Shown: piece by piece, positions 56,915 to 64,000 of the stretch | Layout of the letters: every line of letters starts with the position of its first letter | Position numbering within the stretch: position 1 is the stretch's first letter | Assembly (NCBI RefSeq): GCF_900312675.1 | Contig: NZ_OMPC01000001.1 | Coordinates: forward strand, 347,140 to 411,139 | DNA length: 64,000 nucleotides | Reading direction: 5' to 3' | Origin: Aliivibrio sp. EL58 | GTDB lineage: Bacteria > Pseudomonadota > Gammaproteobacteria > Enterobacterales > Vibrionaceae | Program-made: the position numbers and the translations under genes | Notes under the pieces: generated by a model | Seen by the model: only the letters and a program-made list of their open reading frames with translations | Database searches by the model: none | What the model was told of the DNA's origin: nothing

Positions 56915-58882
56915 ATGAGACTCATAACCCCAGTATTAAGCTGCTACTATAAATGCTTTATTCGTTACTGGTTATTGGATGCCTTAAAAATGCAGAAGTC
57001 CCTGACATCTTCAATTGTCATTCCTAAAAAGATTCAGCAAGATTGGCAAAATATGCTTAGCGTACTTGCTGAACTGACGCAGGTACCTGTAGCTCTTGTT
57101 ATGCGTATTAATGAACAGGATATGGAAGTATTCTCTGCTAATACCTCATTAGATAATCCATATTCTATTGGGGATAAAGAAGCATTACACCAGAACTTAT
57201 ATTGCGAACATACCATTAAACACCGTCAAAAATTAATAATTTCAAATGCATTAAAAGATCCTGAATGGCAAGGTAATCCAGATCTTACCCATAACATGGT
57301 CGCTTATTGTGGACTGCCTATCTTCTGGCCAGACGATACCCCTTTTGGTACTGTCTGCATTCTTGATACTAAAGAAAATTCGTTTGATCCTGTATATCAA
57401 AACTTATTAGAAACCTATCAGAAATCTATCGAAGTACAGCTCAACATCTTATTTCAGCACACAGAATTGCTCAATAATCATAAAAAACTACAATTAGAAA
57501 TCGCAGAAAGTAATCAGAATATAAATGAAGTAAACAGAAAATTAGCGAATGAAATTGATTGCCGTCGAGCTGCAGAACAAAAAGTGGAATATCATAAAAA
57601 TCATGATGTTGGCACTGGATTTCTCAATGCGGTTGCTTTATATCGCCACATGGATGCGCTAATCAATAATAATCAAAAGTTTGTTCTATTGCATATCCAC
57701 TTTGCAAATAGTAGAACAATTCAACAAGAACATGGACACTCTGTTTTTGATCTTTTATTAACAGAGTATCGTTCTAAATTAACCAAAATAACGGATACCT
57801 CTGTTACTGGCCGCTTAGACTCTTCTGATATCCTATTAATTATTCATGCCGACAAAAGAAAGCTACCGCAGTTGTGCAAACATTTATCTGAAATTGGTAA
57901 AGCATGTTTTTTTAATAATGAAGACCAAATACACTTACAAAGCTACATCGGAGCTGTCCATTCTAAAGAAAATGTATCTCGAAACGACTTACTTAAATGT
58001 GCTTATAACACCGTAATAGAGTGCCAGAATTTAGGTAAGACATTTACGATTTCAGGTAGCTCTCTTCCCCTTAAATCAAGTTTATCTGAACATAAAATTG
58101 AAGCCTATTTACTCGAAGCCGTTCGTAATAATGATCTCTTCTTAAGCTACCAGCCTAAAGTGTGTCCTTATACAAAACGTTGGCTAGGCAGTGAAGCATT
58201 ATTACGTTGGAATCATCCTCATCTAGGCGCTATTTCTAATGAAGTTTTGATCCAGCTTGCTGAACGTAATGGCCTCATTTATGAGTTGGGGAATTTTGCG
58301 CTAAGAAATGCGATTCAACAGACCTCTGAATGGATAATTAATTCTCCAAACTTAATCACCGCCGTTAATATTTCTGCCGTTCAATTAAAAGACCCGCACT
58401 TTGTACAACATGTTCAACAACTTTTAGAGCTCTACCAACTGCCTCCTAAAAATTTAGAATTAGAAGTGACTGAGAGTGGACTCATTGCTGACGAAGATCT
58501 AGCGATTAAAACATTAAACAAACTTCATGACATGGGTATATCGATTGCCCTTGATGATTTTGGAACAGGTTATGCCTCTTTCCAATATCTCAAAAAATAC
58601 CCTTTTGATACGTTAAAAATCGATAAAAGTTTTATTGAAAATGTTGAGCATTGTACTGACGATCAAAACATTGTTTGCGCCATGATTAATATTGCAAAAA
58701 AACTAAAGTTAAAAGTCGTAGCAGAGGGCGTTGAAAATCATAACCAAGAACGATTTGTTACGCTTGAAGGCGTCGACTCTATTCAAGGTTATCTATATTC
58801 AAAACCCATTAGTGCTGATAAATTTGAAGAAGGTCTGTTCAATCAATCTTCAATCGGAACTCCCTATTTTCAATTTATGTAG
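56915..58882 (+). CDS. binA: c-di-GMP phosphodiesterase BinA (GAF, degenerate GGDEF, EAL)
   Basis: 655 residues from the ATG at 56915; an in-frame ATG at 56990 removes 25 residues, and neither has a good ribosome site. A GAF-type domain (about 45-170: VALVMRINEQ, AYCGLPIFWPDDTPFGTVCILD) is followed by a GGDEF fold lacking the motif (LDSSDILLI at that place). The full EAL domain has GSEALLRW near 425, NIS, EVTES, DDFGTGYASF, KIDKSF and AEGVE. In V. fischeri BinA lies next to sypR and lowers c-di-GMP, repressing cellulose biofilm. Position and architecture agree here. Confidence 0.92.
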   Translation: MRLITPVLSCYYKCFIRYWLLDALKMQKSLTSSIVIPKKIQQDWQNMLSVLAELTQVPVALVMRINEQDMEVFSANTSLDNPYSIGDKEALHQNLYCEHTIKHRQKLIISNALKDPEWQGNPDLTHNMVAYCGLPIFWPDDTPFGTVCILDTKENSFDPVYQNLLETYQKSIEVQLNILFQHTELLNNHKKLQLEIAESNQNINEVNRKLANEIDCRRAAEQKVEYHKNHDVGTGFLNAVALYRHMDALINNNQKFVLLHIHFANSRTIQQEHGHSVFDLLLTEYRSKLTKITDTSVTGRLDSSDILLIIHADKRKLPQLCKHLSEIGKACFFNNEDQIHLQSYIGAVHSKENVSRNDLLKCAYNTVIECQNLGKTFTISGSSLPLKSSLSEHKIEAYLLEAVRNNDLFLSYQPKVCPYTKRWLGSEALLRWNHPHLGAISNEVLIQLAERNGLIYELGNFALRNAIQQTSEWIINSPNLITAVNISAVQLKDPHFVQHVQQLLELYQLPPKNLELEVTESGLIADEDLAIKTLNKLHDMGISIALDDFGTGYASFQYLKKYPFDTLKIDKSFIENVEHCTDDQNIVCAMINIAKKLKLKVVAEGVENHNQERFVTLEGVDSIQGYLYSKPISADKFEEGLFNQSSIGTPYFQFM

Positions 58883-58968
58883 GTGAATTTTAGTATTTCT
58901 AGGTACAGAAAATGAATGAATAATCTGTTATTCTTGCTGAAAATAACAAGAGTAGTAATAAGTCAGAT

Positions 58969-59517
58969 ATGAGTATTCAAAAAATCGAACAAGAAGTTCA
59001 GCAATGGTTAGAAGATGTGGTGATAGGCCTTAATCTTTGCCCTTTTGCTGCAAAACCAAACCGTAATAAGCAAATCAAAATTTTTGTATCTGAAGCAACA
59101 ACAGAAGAAGAATTGCTTGAAGATGTGCTTCAAGAGCTAATGAACTTAGATTCTAAAACTGCTGAAGAATTAGAAACAACTCTAGTTGCTATCCCTAATA
59201 TGCTGCAAGATTTTATGGATTATAACTTCTTCTTAGATTGGGTTGATGCGCTTATTAAACAGCAAGAGTGGGAAGGTATTTATCAAATCGCCACTTTCCA
59301 CCCTGACTACTGCTTTGGCGGCGCTGAACCTGAAGACGATGAGAACTTAACAAATCGCTCTCCATATCCAGTTCTTCACCTTATTCGTGAAGAGAGCATG
59401 GAAAAGGTGCTAAAACACTATCCAAACCCTGAAGCTATTCCTGATACAAATATTGCCCGAGTAGAAGCGTTAACGCCTGAAGAGCGTCGAAAACTATTCC
59501 CGTACCTATTTGTATAA
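58969..59517 (+). CDS. DUF1415 family protein
   Basis: 182 residues matching the conserved proteobacterial family of unknown function: IEQEVQQWLEDVVIGLNLCPFA at the start, FHPDYCFGGAEPEDDENLTNRSPYP in the middle, TPEERRKLFPYL at the end. Soluble and acidic, no signal peptide. Two cysteines (LCPF and YCFG) are conserved in the motif regions. Probably unrelated to the biofilm genes. Confidence 0.9.
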   Translation: MSIQKIEQEVQQWLEDVVIGLNLCPFAAKPNRNKQIKIFVSEATTEEELLEDVLQELMNLDSKTAEELETTLVAIPNMLQDFMDYNFFLDWVDALIKQQEWEGIYQIATFHPDYCFGGAEPEDDENLTNRSPYPVLHLIREESMEKVLKHYPNPEAIPDTNIARVEALTPEERRKLFPYLFV

Positions 59518-59558
59518 GCTACGCTATCTGTATCACTAGATTTAACTGAGAGATAATA

Positions 59559-59786
59559 ATGAAACGTGTTGTTTTATATGTCGCTGACAAATGCCCACAT
59601 TGCAAAGACGCACAGCGCTACCTTGATTCTAAAAAAATTGCATATAGATTAACCAATGCAAAAATGCAACGAGGGCGCAAGGAATTACAAGCCATGGGTG
59701 CTCGTTCTATCCCTGTTCTTAAGATTGGAGATCAAGTGATGGTTGGTTGGAATCAGAAGAATTTCGATAAAATGTATAACAGTTAA
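59559..59786 (+). CDS. Glutaredoxin-family small thiol protein
   Basis: 75 residues with a glutaredoxin fold: VVLYVADKCPHCKDAQRYLDSK carries an active CPHC motif, SIPVLKIGD contains the cis-proline, and GWNQKNFDKMY follows. It is shorter than Grx1 and close to NrdH-type or YruB-like proteins. It lies 41 bp downstream of the DUF1415 gene and is followed by a strong terminator. Confidence 0.9.
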   Translation: MKRVVLYVADKCPHCKDAQRYLDSKKIAYRLTNAKMQRGRKELQAMGARSIPVLKIGDQVMVGWNQKNFDKMYNS

Positions 59787-59793
59787 TTAAAAC

Positions 59794-59823
59794 AAAAATG
59801 GAGCTGATTAGCTCCATTTTTTT
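59794..59823 (+). terminator. Rho-independent terminator after the glutaredoxin gene
   Basis: AAAAATGGAGCT, a GATT loop, then AGCTCCATTTTTTT form a 12-bp stem followed by a T tract directly after the glutaredoxin stop. Confidence 0.9.
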
Positions 59824-60367
59824 ATCTGTAAGTTTATAATTTTACTATAAAAGCTAAATTATCAGAGATCCACCGAAACTACAAAAATCAAGAAGAATAT
59901 TTTTTTCACTGCTTACTTACCAACCATTATGAAATACGTTATTTCTGATGTCTTGATATACCTAATCCAATTCGGTTAGTAGCTACTTACTGTTTTTTTT
60001 AATTCATAAGTTATCCACAGGACTCCCTCAATTTCAGACTTGATCTGTTCTATTTTTATCATTATCTTGTAGTCAAATTAATTAATAACACTATGTAGTT
60101 ATATTTAAGATTAAGTAATCTATGACTTGATAGGAAAAGGTTTGGTTATAAAGTAAGTAGTCTCTGACCTCTACTTACTTCATAAACCTAGTTAACACAC
60201 AGAAGGAGTTCAACTATTTAGATAAAAATCTTGAAATACAAACAACGTCTAGTTGTAGCTAGGCTTAAAAATAAGCGGTGGTTGAATTGTGATTCCAAAA
60301 TGAAATTTAACAAAGAAACTCTCAAAAAGCCATCAATGTTCAAACTTTTTAATTGAGGATTTCATAT
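59824..60367. other. Long AT-rich intergenic region with an inverted repeat
   Basis: About 540 bp without a recognisable gene. It holds a near-perfect 17-bp inverted repeat at 60144-60188 (core AAGTAAGTAG / CTACTTACTT around a 10-nt spacer). A second CTACTTAC copy lies near 59982. A lone DnaA-box-like TTATCCACA is at 60011-60019. No T tract follows the inverted repeat, so it is not an ordinary terminator. An uncharacterised small RNA or operator is possible. Confidence 0.5.
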
Positions 60368-60535
60368 ATGAAATTCACGTTTAAAGAAGAAGAAAAAAAC
60401 TCAGAAGGAAAAAAGACTATAAAAACAGTCACTTTTGAGTTGAAGTACAATGCAAAACTTTTGTTTACTGTAGTTGGGGTTTCAAAATGGTTTTTCAGCG
60501 TATTAGAGCATACAAGTTATATTAACTTAGTATGA
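60368..60535 (+). CDS. Small hypothetical protein
   Basis: 55 residues from the ATG at 60368, with GAGG about nine bases upstream. Its N-terminal half is charged (MKFTFKEEEKNSEGKKT) and its C-terminal half hydrophobic (AKLLFTVVGVSKWFFSVL), so it could be membrane-associated. A clean terminator follows seven bases after the stop, which supports a real transcript. No family recognised. Confidence 0.5.
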   Translation: MKFTFKEEEKNSEGKKTIKTVTFELKYNAKLLFTVVGVSKWFFSVLEHTSYINLV

Positions 60536-60541
60536 TCCAAA

Positions 60542-60571
60542 AATAAGAAGGAGAAATATCTCCTTCTTATT
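60542..60571. terminator. Bidirectional terminator
   Basis: A perfect 13-bp stem (AATAAGAAGGAGA with TCTCCTTCTTATT) around AATA, between the convergent small ORF and the cytochrome b562-like gene. Confidence 0.85.
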
Positions 60572-60590
60572 TAATAATAAACAGAATCAA

Positions 60591-61028
60591 TTATCCAAAG
60601 ATCTTGCTCCAAATACTTGGATTACGCTTTTTGTGGTATTCAACTCGTAGTTCGTCAACTTGCTCAAGGGCCGCTTGTGCTTTCTCTAAATCACCCGCAT
60701 CCAGCTCTGTTTTAACCAGAGCAACAGAAACCGATAACTTATTGAACCCTTCTTGATACATAGCTTGTTTTTCTGGGGTGTATTCGCCCTGCTTTAACTG
60801 ATCAATAAGAGATTCTAGTTTAGTCACAACTTGATTCATATCCTCAATAGAGGTCGCTCGCTCACCTAACTTATACTCTAATCTCATCTCTTTCATGACG
60901 GCTTTCATATCTACAGGTGCGCTAACAACCATTGATTGGTCACCAATCATATCCGTTGACTCTGCCGTTGTATTTGCAGCAACACCCGCAGAAAAAGTCA
61001 GGGCTACAGTTAAAAATAAAGTTTTCAT
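60591..61028 (-). CDS. Cytochrome b562-family periplasmic protein
   Basis: 145 residues with a signal peptide (cleavage near VAANT). The mature four-helix-bundle sequence matches cytochrome b562. The C-terminal helix LEKAQAALEQVDELRVEYHKKR resembles the cytochrome's [22 protein letters not shown] and keeps the heme-ligand His. Methionines in the first helix (VDMKAVMKEM) could provide the other ligand. Electron-transfer role likely but undefined. Confidence 0.8.
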   Translation of the reverse strand: MKTLFLTVALTFSAGVAANTTAESTDMIGDQSMVVSAPVDMKAVMKEMRLEYKLGERATSIEDMNQVVTKLESLIDQLKQGEYTPEKQAMYQEGFNKLSVSVALVKTELDAGDLEKAQAALEQVDELRVEYHKKRNPSIWSKIFG

Positions 61029-61125
61029 AATAATCCTTTAAATAAGCAAGAGAGGCAGTGTAATGTATTGCCTCTCATACTCACAGGATTAATATGTTTC
61101 AATACCATAATGACCCATATTTTTA

Positions 61126-61497
61126 TTAATCAATAGTAATGCTATCTACATAAATAAGGTAATTATCTTCTTTATTTACTTCACCTTTCAGCGTCACTTT
61201 ATCGTTTGGTTTGACTTGCAAGCTTGGCATCTTATCACCGTCAATTTTGACATTTACTGTTCCGGTATCATCCTTAAATACATACACTTCTTTACCTAAA
61301 GGCTCAACTAAATACCCTGAAAGTAAAATTGGCGTATCTTCAATGACAGCACTGGCATTCAATACAGATTCTACTGTATTTATCCCATCAACAGGCTTTG
61401 AGAATTGATCCTGATAATTCGCGGTTTGATCGTTAGCCAATGCAAGAGTTGATGAACATGCCAATATAAGTGTAAATAAAACATTTCTCATTTTCAT
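61126..61497 (-). CDS. YgiW/YdeI-type BOF-fold periplasmic protein
   Basis: 123 residues with a signal peptide ending at ALA. The OB-fold domain has the family's core: ILLSGYLVEPLGKEVYVFKDDTGTVNVKID, then VKPNDKVTLKGEVNKEDNYLIYVDSI. YgiW/YdeI proteins are linked to stress and antimicrobial-peptide tolerance in enterobacteria. It lies about 100 bp upstream of the cytochrome b562-like gene on the same strand, perhaps one transcript. Confidence 0.9.
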   Translation of the reverse strand: MKMRNVLFTLILACSSTLALANDQTANYQDQFSKPVDGINTVESVLNASAVIEDTPILLSGYLVEPLGKEVYVFKDDTGTVNVKIDGDKMPSLQVKPNDKVTLKGEVNKEDNYLIYVDSITID

Positions 61498-61904
61498 AAT
61501 TAAATACCGTTAATGTTATATATGTAAAATTAAAACCACATTAACATTTGTAACTCAACTTAATGACTTTATTAAAAATGAGTTATAAATATATAGTAGT
61601 TCTAACATCCTCTATTTTTCACATTACTCTTAGTTTAATACCATATCAACTGTTTCTTTATTCTTCTTAACTGTAGTCTATTTGAAGTAAAAAACACTAT
61701 TTAATTAGCTTACTTTAAATAACAAAATTGATATGTATGGCGTTTATAAAATGCAAATAAAACAATATTGAAACCTTAAATAACCAGAGTTTAACTCGTT
61801 GATATAAAGAACCTTAAAGCCTATTCTTCAGTAAATATTTATACTTTTAATTATAAAATTTAAGGAGTAGAGTCAAAATAACATTTTCAGCGAGAAGATA
61901 TAAA
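61498..61904. other. AT-rich intergenic region, no feature seen
   Basis: This 407-bp gap separates two divergent small genes. It must hold their promoters, but I see no distinctive hairpin, repeat or binding site. Confidence 0.6.
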
Positions 61905-62156
61905 ATGAAATTAGAAGACAAATTATTATTAGATCAAGTACTAGAATTAGAAGGTAAAGATTTAACCAAGTTAACTAAACAAGAAAAAGAAGTGTTTGAT
62001 AAATTTGAGTCCAAAGCTCATGAATTTGGTGTAACCATTGAAGTGGTAACAGAAGCACCTATTAATGATATTAAACAGGGAACGTCACCTTATACAATTA
62101 ATAATATAACCACACATTTTCCAAATCAGATTATCATTAAACGCGTTTTAGATTAA
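61905..62156 (+). CDS. Small hypothetical protein
   Basis: 83 residues, start ATG at 61905 after GAGAAG. The N-terminal 45 residues are highly charged and helical (LEDKLLLDQVLELEGKDLTKLTKQEKEVFDKF), followed by a short beta-rich tail (IIIKRVLD). Followed by a hairpin at 62201. No family recognised; coding potential looks real from length, ribosome site and charge pattern. Confidence 0.6.
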   Translation: MKLEDKLLLDQVLELEGKDLTKLTKQEKEVFDKFESKAHEFGVTIEVVTEAPINDIKQGTSPYTINNITTHFPNQIIIKRVLD

Positions 62157-62200
62157 CGTTATATAGTGCATAAGATTAATCTTAAAATATATCAAAGAGC

Positions 62201-62238
62201 CGATTGAAGGAAGAATATATACCGTCTTCCTTCAATCG
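62201..62238. terminator. Bidirectional hairpin terminator
   Basis: A perfect 14-bp stem (CGATTGAAGGAAGA with TCTTCCTTCAATCG) with a 10-nt loop between the convergent small ORF and the permease gene. The T tracts are weak on both sides. Confidence 0.7.
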
Positions 62239-62266
62239 TATTATTAAATTAACGAATGATAGTTGC

Positions 62267-64000
62267 TTACTTTAACGGTTTTAGTAACTGTTTTATCACA
62301 CTTACTAAGCTCATAAATACAATCATCATGGCGAGTAACGGCAGCACAATCCACATACTTACGTGCAATGTGGGTTCAAGTTTAAAGCCCCATTTCACTA
62401 AGCTAAATACGATTGCTTCTGCCCCCATTACCGCAACAAAGCCTGCGGCTAATGCCATGACCCCATATTCACTCCATAATGTCTGGCTAATACGCTGACG
62501 GCTTGCTCCAAGGGTTCGATAAAGGGTAATTTCACGTTGACGCTGATACAGACTTAAACGCAGTAAAGTGAATATCAACAACACGCCACTCACCACGCCT
62601 AAACCAGCTAAAACGCTCAATGACCACGTGATTTGAGCAAGCATCGCTTGGATTTTTCCACCCATGGTTCTAAAATCCAACAAACTCACGGTTGGATAAT
62701 CACGAGCCAGTTGATTTAATAGTGTATTTTCGTTGTCATCGACTTTAAAGCTCACTAACCAAGTGGCAGGTAAATCAGCAATCACATCGGGTGTGAAGAT
62801 AAAATAGAAGTTCGGTTTCATGCTCTGCCAATCCACAACACGAATAGAGTTCACCTCAGCAGAAAAGAATTGGCTGTTTACCGAAAAACTCAACGTATCG
62901 CCAATTTGAATATCCAAATCATTCGCCACATCTTGCTCAACAGAGACGCCATTTTCTTTCGTCCATGCCCCTGCTGTAACTTGATTATGAACCGGCAACT
63001 CATCACGCCAAGTAAAGTTAATCTCACGACGTAGTGCATCTGAGCCTTGTCCTTCACCTTTCATTTTCTCTTTGGTACTTTCCCCGTTAATTTCAGTTAA
63101 ACGACCACGAATAATTGGATAACCATCCGATCTATCTAGCTTTTCATTATCTAATGCTTGTAAATATTCTTGTTGCTCATAAGGTGCAATATTCATCGCA
63201 AATACATTCGGAGCATCAGGTGGAAGCGTTTGTTGCCAATCCCCTAGTAAATCGGTTCTCACTAGCCAGATCACTGCAACTAACATTAATGAACCCGACA
63301 ATGCGGCTAATTGCATCATGCTGTTTTTTGGAGAACGTTTAATGCGACTAAGCGCTAGGGTCATCGCAGCCCCCCATTTAAAGCGTCCAAACAGATGTAC
63401 TAAGCCATAACTAATACCAGCAAGTAAGACAAATAGCACCACTAAGCCAACTGATACCATCCAGACTAGGCTGTTATTGCCATACATAAATAAGAAAGCG
63501 ACTACTGGTACCGCAATTAACCATAAGCCTTTTTTAGACGATGCGGTCATTTGAGATTGAAGTACCGCTATCGCAGGAGTGTCTAATAAACGCAATAGTG
63601 GGATGCCTAAAGCGGGTAAACCGATAAACAGCGCCACAACCGAGCCAAACGCAAATGGCTGCCAACCGTAACTTGGTAAGTCTTCTGGTAAAATTCCTGC
63701 CAGTGGGATACGCAGTAACAACTCTAGCCCAAGACCGATCAATGAACCTGCAATTACGCCAGTAAAGAACATCAAACCTACTTGGCTTAATAACCAACGT
63801 TTCAACCACTGCTTACTTGCACCCATGCTTTTTAACATGGCAACTGTATTAGCACGACTGGTTGCATAATGCTGACACGTTAATACCAAGGTGACAGATG
63901 CCATTAATATCACCATCAAGATAGTCAGTGACAAATACTGTTTGGCTTTTTGCATTAAATCTGCAGTTCGACCTTGAGTCTCTTCGCTTATCCAACGCTC
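62267..64000 (-). CDS. FtsX-family ABC transporter permease (YbbP-like), partial
   Basis: The frame continues beyond the window edge (ERWISEETQGRTADL precedes the Met at 63955), so the N-terminus is missing; 577 codons plus stop are visible. Two FtsX core domains are seen, each with a Met/Leu-rich motif of the type MLKSMGASKQWLKRW and LYRTLGASRQRISQTLW. A periplasmic insert and about eight membrane helices complete the pattern of YbbP permeases (partner of ATPase YbbA). It ends in a long hydrophobic segment (VLPLLAMMIVFMSLVSV). Substrate unknown, probably lipoprotein or lipid-related. Confidence 0.88.
   Translation of the reverse strand, partial: ERWISEETQGRTADLMQKAKQYLSLTILMVILMASVTLVLTCQHYATSRANTVAMLKSMGASKQWLKRWLLSQVGLMFFTGVIAGSLIGLGLELLLRIPLAGILPEDLPSYGWQPFAFGSVVALFIGLPALGIPLLRLLDTPAIAVLQSQMTASSKKGLWLIAVPVVAFLFMYGNNSLVWMVSVGLVVLFVLLAGISYGLVHLFGRFKWGAAMTLALSRIKRSPKNSMMQLAALSGSLMLVAVIWLVRTDLLGDWQQTLPPDAPNVFAMNIAPYEQQEYLQALDNEKLDRSDGYPIIRGRLTEINGESTKEKMKGEGQGSDALRREINFTWRDELPVHNQVTAGAWTKENGVSVEQDVANDLDIQIGDTLSFSVNSQFFSAEVNSIRVVDWQSMKPNFYFIFTPDVIADLPATWLVSFKVDDNENTLLNQLARDYPTVSLLDFRTMGGKIQAMLAQITWSLSVLAGLGVVSGVLLIFTLLRLSLYQRQREITLYRTLGASRQRISQTLWSEYGVMALAAGFVAVMGAEAIVFSLVKWGFKLEPTLHVSMWIVLPLLAMMIVFMSLVSVIKQLLKPLK

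Noticed and set aside
60011-60019. Consensus DnaA box TTATCCACA
   Set aside because: Single copy, with no cluster, no 13-mers and no replication genes nearby. Not evidence for an origin.
1-64000. CRISPR arrays, tRNA or rRNA genes, insertion sequences, prophage
   Set aside because: None recognised: no regularly spaced short repeats, no transposase or integrase frames, and no cloverleaf genes noticed.

Overview
The window reads as part of a Vibrionaceae genome of the Aliivibrio (Vibrio fischeri) group, probably chromosome II. The evidence is a complete 18-gene symbiosis-polysaccharide (syp) locus in the V. fischeri order sypA to sypR, followed directly by a BinA-type c-di-GMP phosphodiesterase. 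A RpoS-like sigma factor matching RpoQ lies about 8.5 kb upstream. Residues known to matter in V. fischeri fall at the same positions (SypA Ser56, SypF His250, SypG Asp53 if the second ATG is used). The species cannot be fixed from this sequence alone.

Layout. 1-7865 (-): N-terminal 2.6 thousand residues of a giant tandem-repeat adhesin, open at the window edge. 8281-17002 (+): a tightly overlapping type I secretion operon (HlyD adaptor, degenerate hybrid kinase, TolC-like outer-membrane protein, two different ABC half-transporters), divergent from the adhesin and presumably its exporter. 17156-21862 (+): hybrid sensor kinase, small PstS-like periplasmic protein and porin-like barrel, tightly spaced. 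21972-24498 (-): membrane EAL protein and rpoQ. 24790-25361 (-): a decayed second copy of the PstS-like/porin pair, found by reading through its frameshifts. 25505-29953 (+): a paralogous hybrid kinase and a REC-plus-helical-repeat regulator resembling VieB. 30035-32623 (-): a GEVED/LruC secreted protein and a lipoprotein. 33039-56847 (+): the syp locus, interrupted between sypO and sypP by an antisense outer-membrane barrel gene. 56915-58882: binA. 58969-64000: housekeeping-type genes (DUF1415 protein, glutaredoxin, cytochrome b562-like, BOF-fold protein, two small ORFs, an FtsX-type permease running off the end).

How it fits together. Nearly everything from 1 to 58.9 kb concerns surface attachment: a protein adhesin with its exporter, an exopolysaccharide, c-di-GMP enzymes, phosphorelays and an alternative sigma factor. 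Sigma-54 promoters (TGGCAC-N5-NTGCW type) plus TTCTCA-type SypG sites can be read upstream of sypA, sypI, sypM and sypP. A fifth, previously unremarked sigma-54-like promoter faces the other way, toward the LruC/lipoprotein pair. This suggests that pair is a protein arm of the same regulon. The two RscS-like hybrid kinases lack their own HPt domain and could use the HPt of SypF.

Most unusual points: the divergent sigma-54 promoter for the LruC pair; the pseudokinase inside the secretion operon; two ABC subunits both with degenerate signature motifs; the kinase/PstS-like/porin module with a decaying paralogue; the antisense barrel gene overlapping the end of sypO; and SypD lacking the Walker A lysine.
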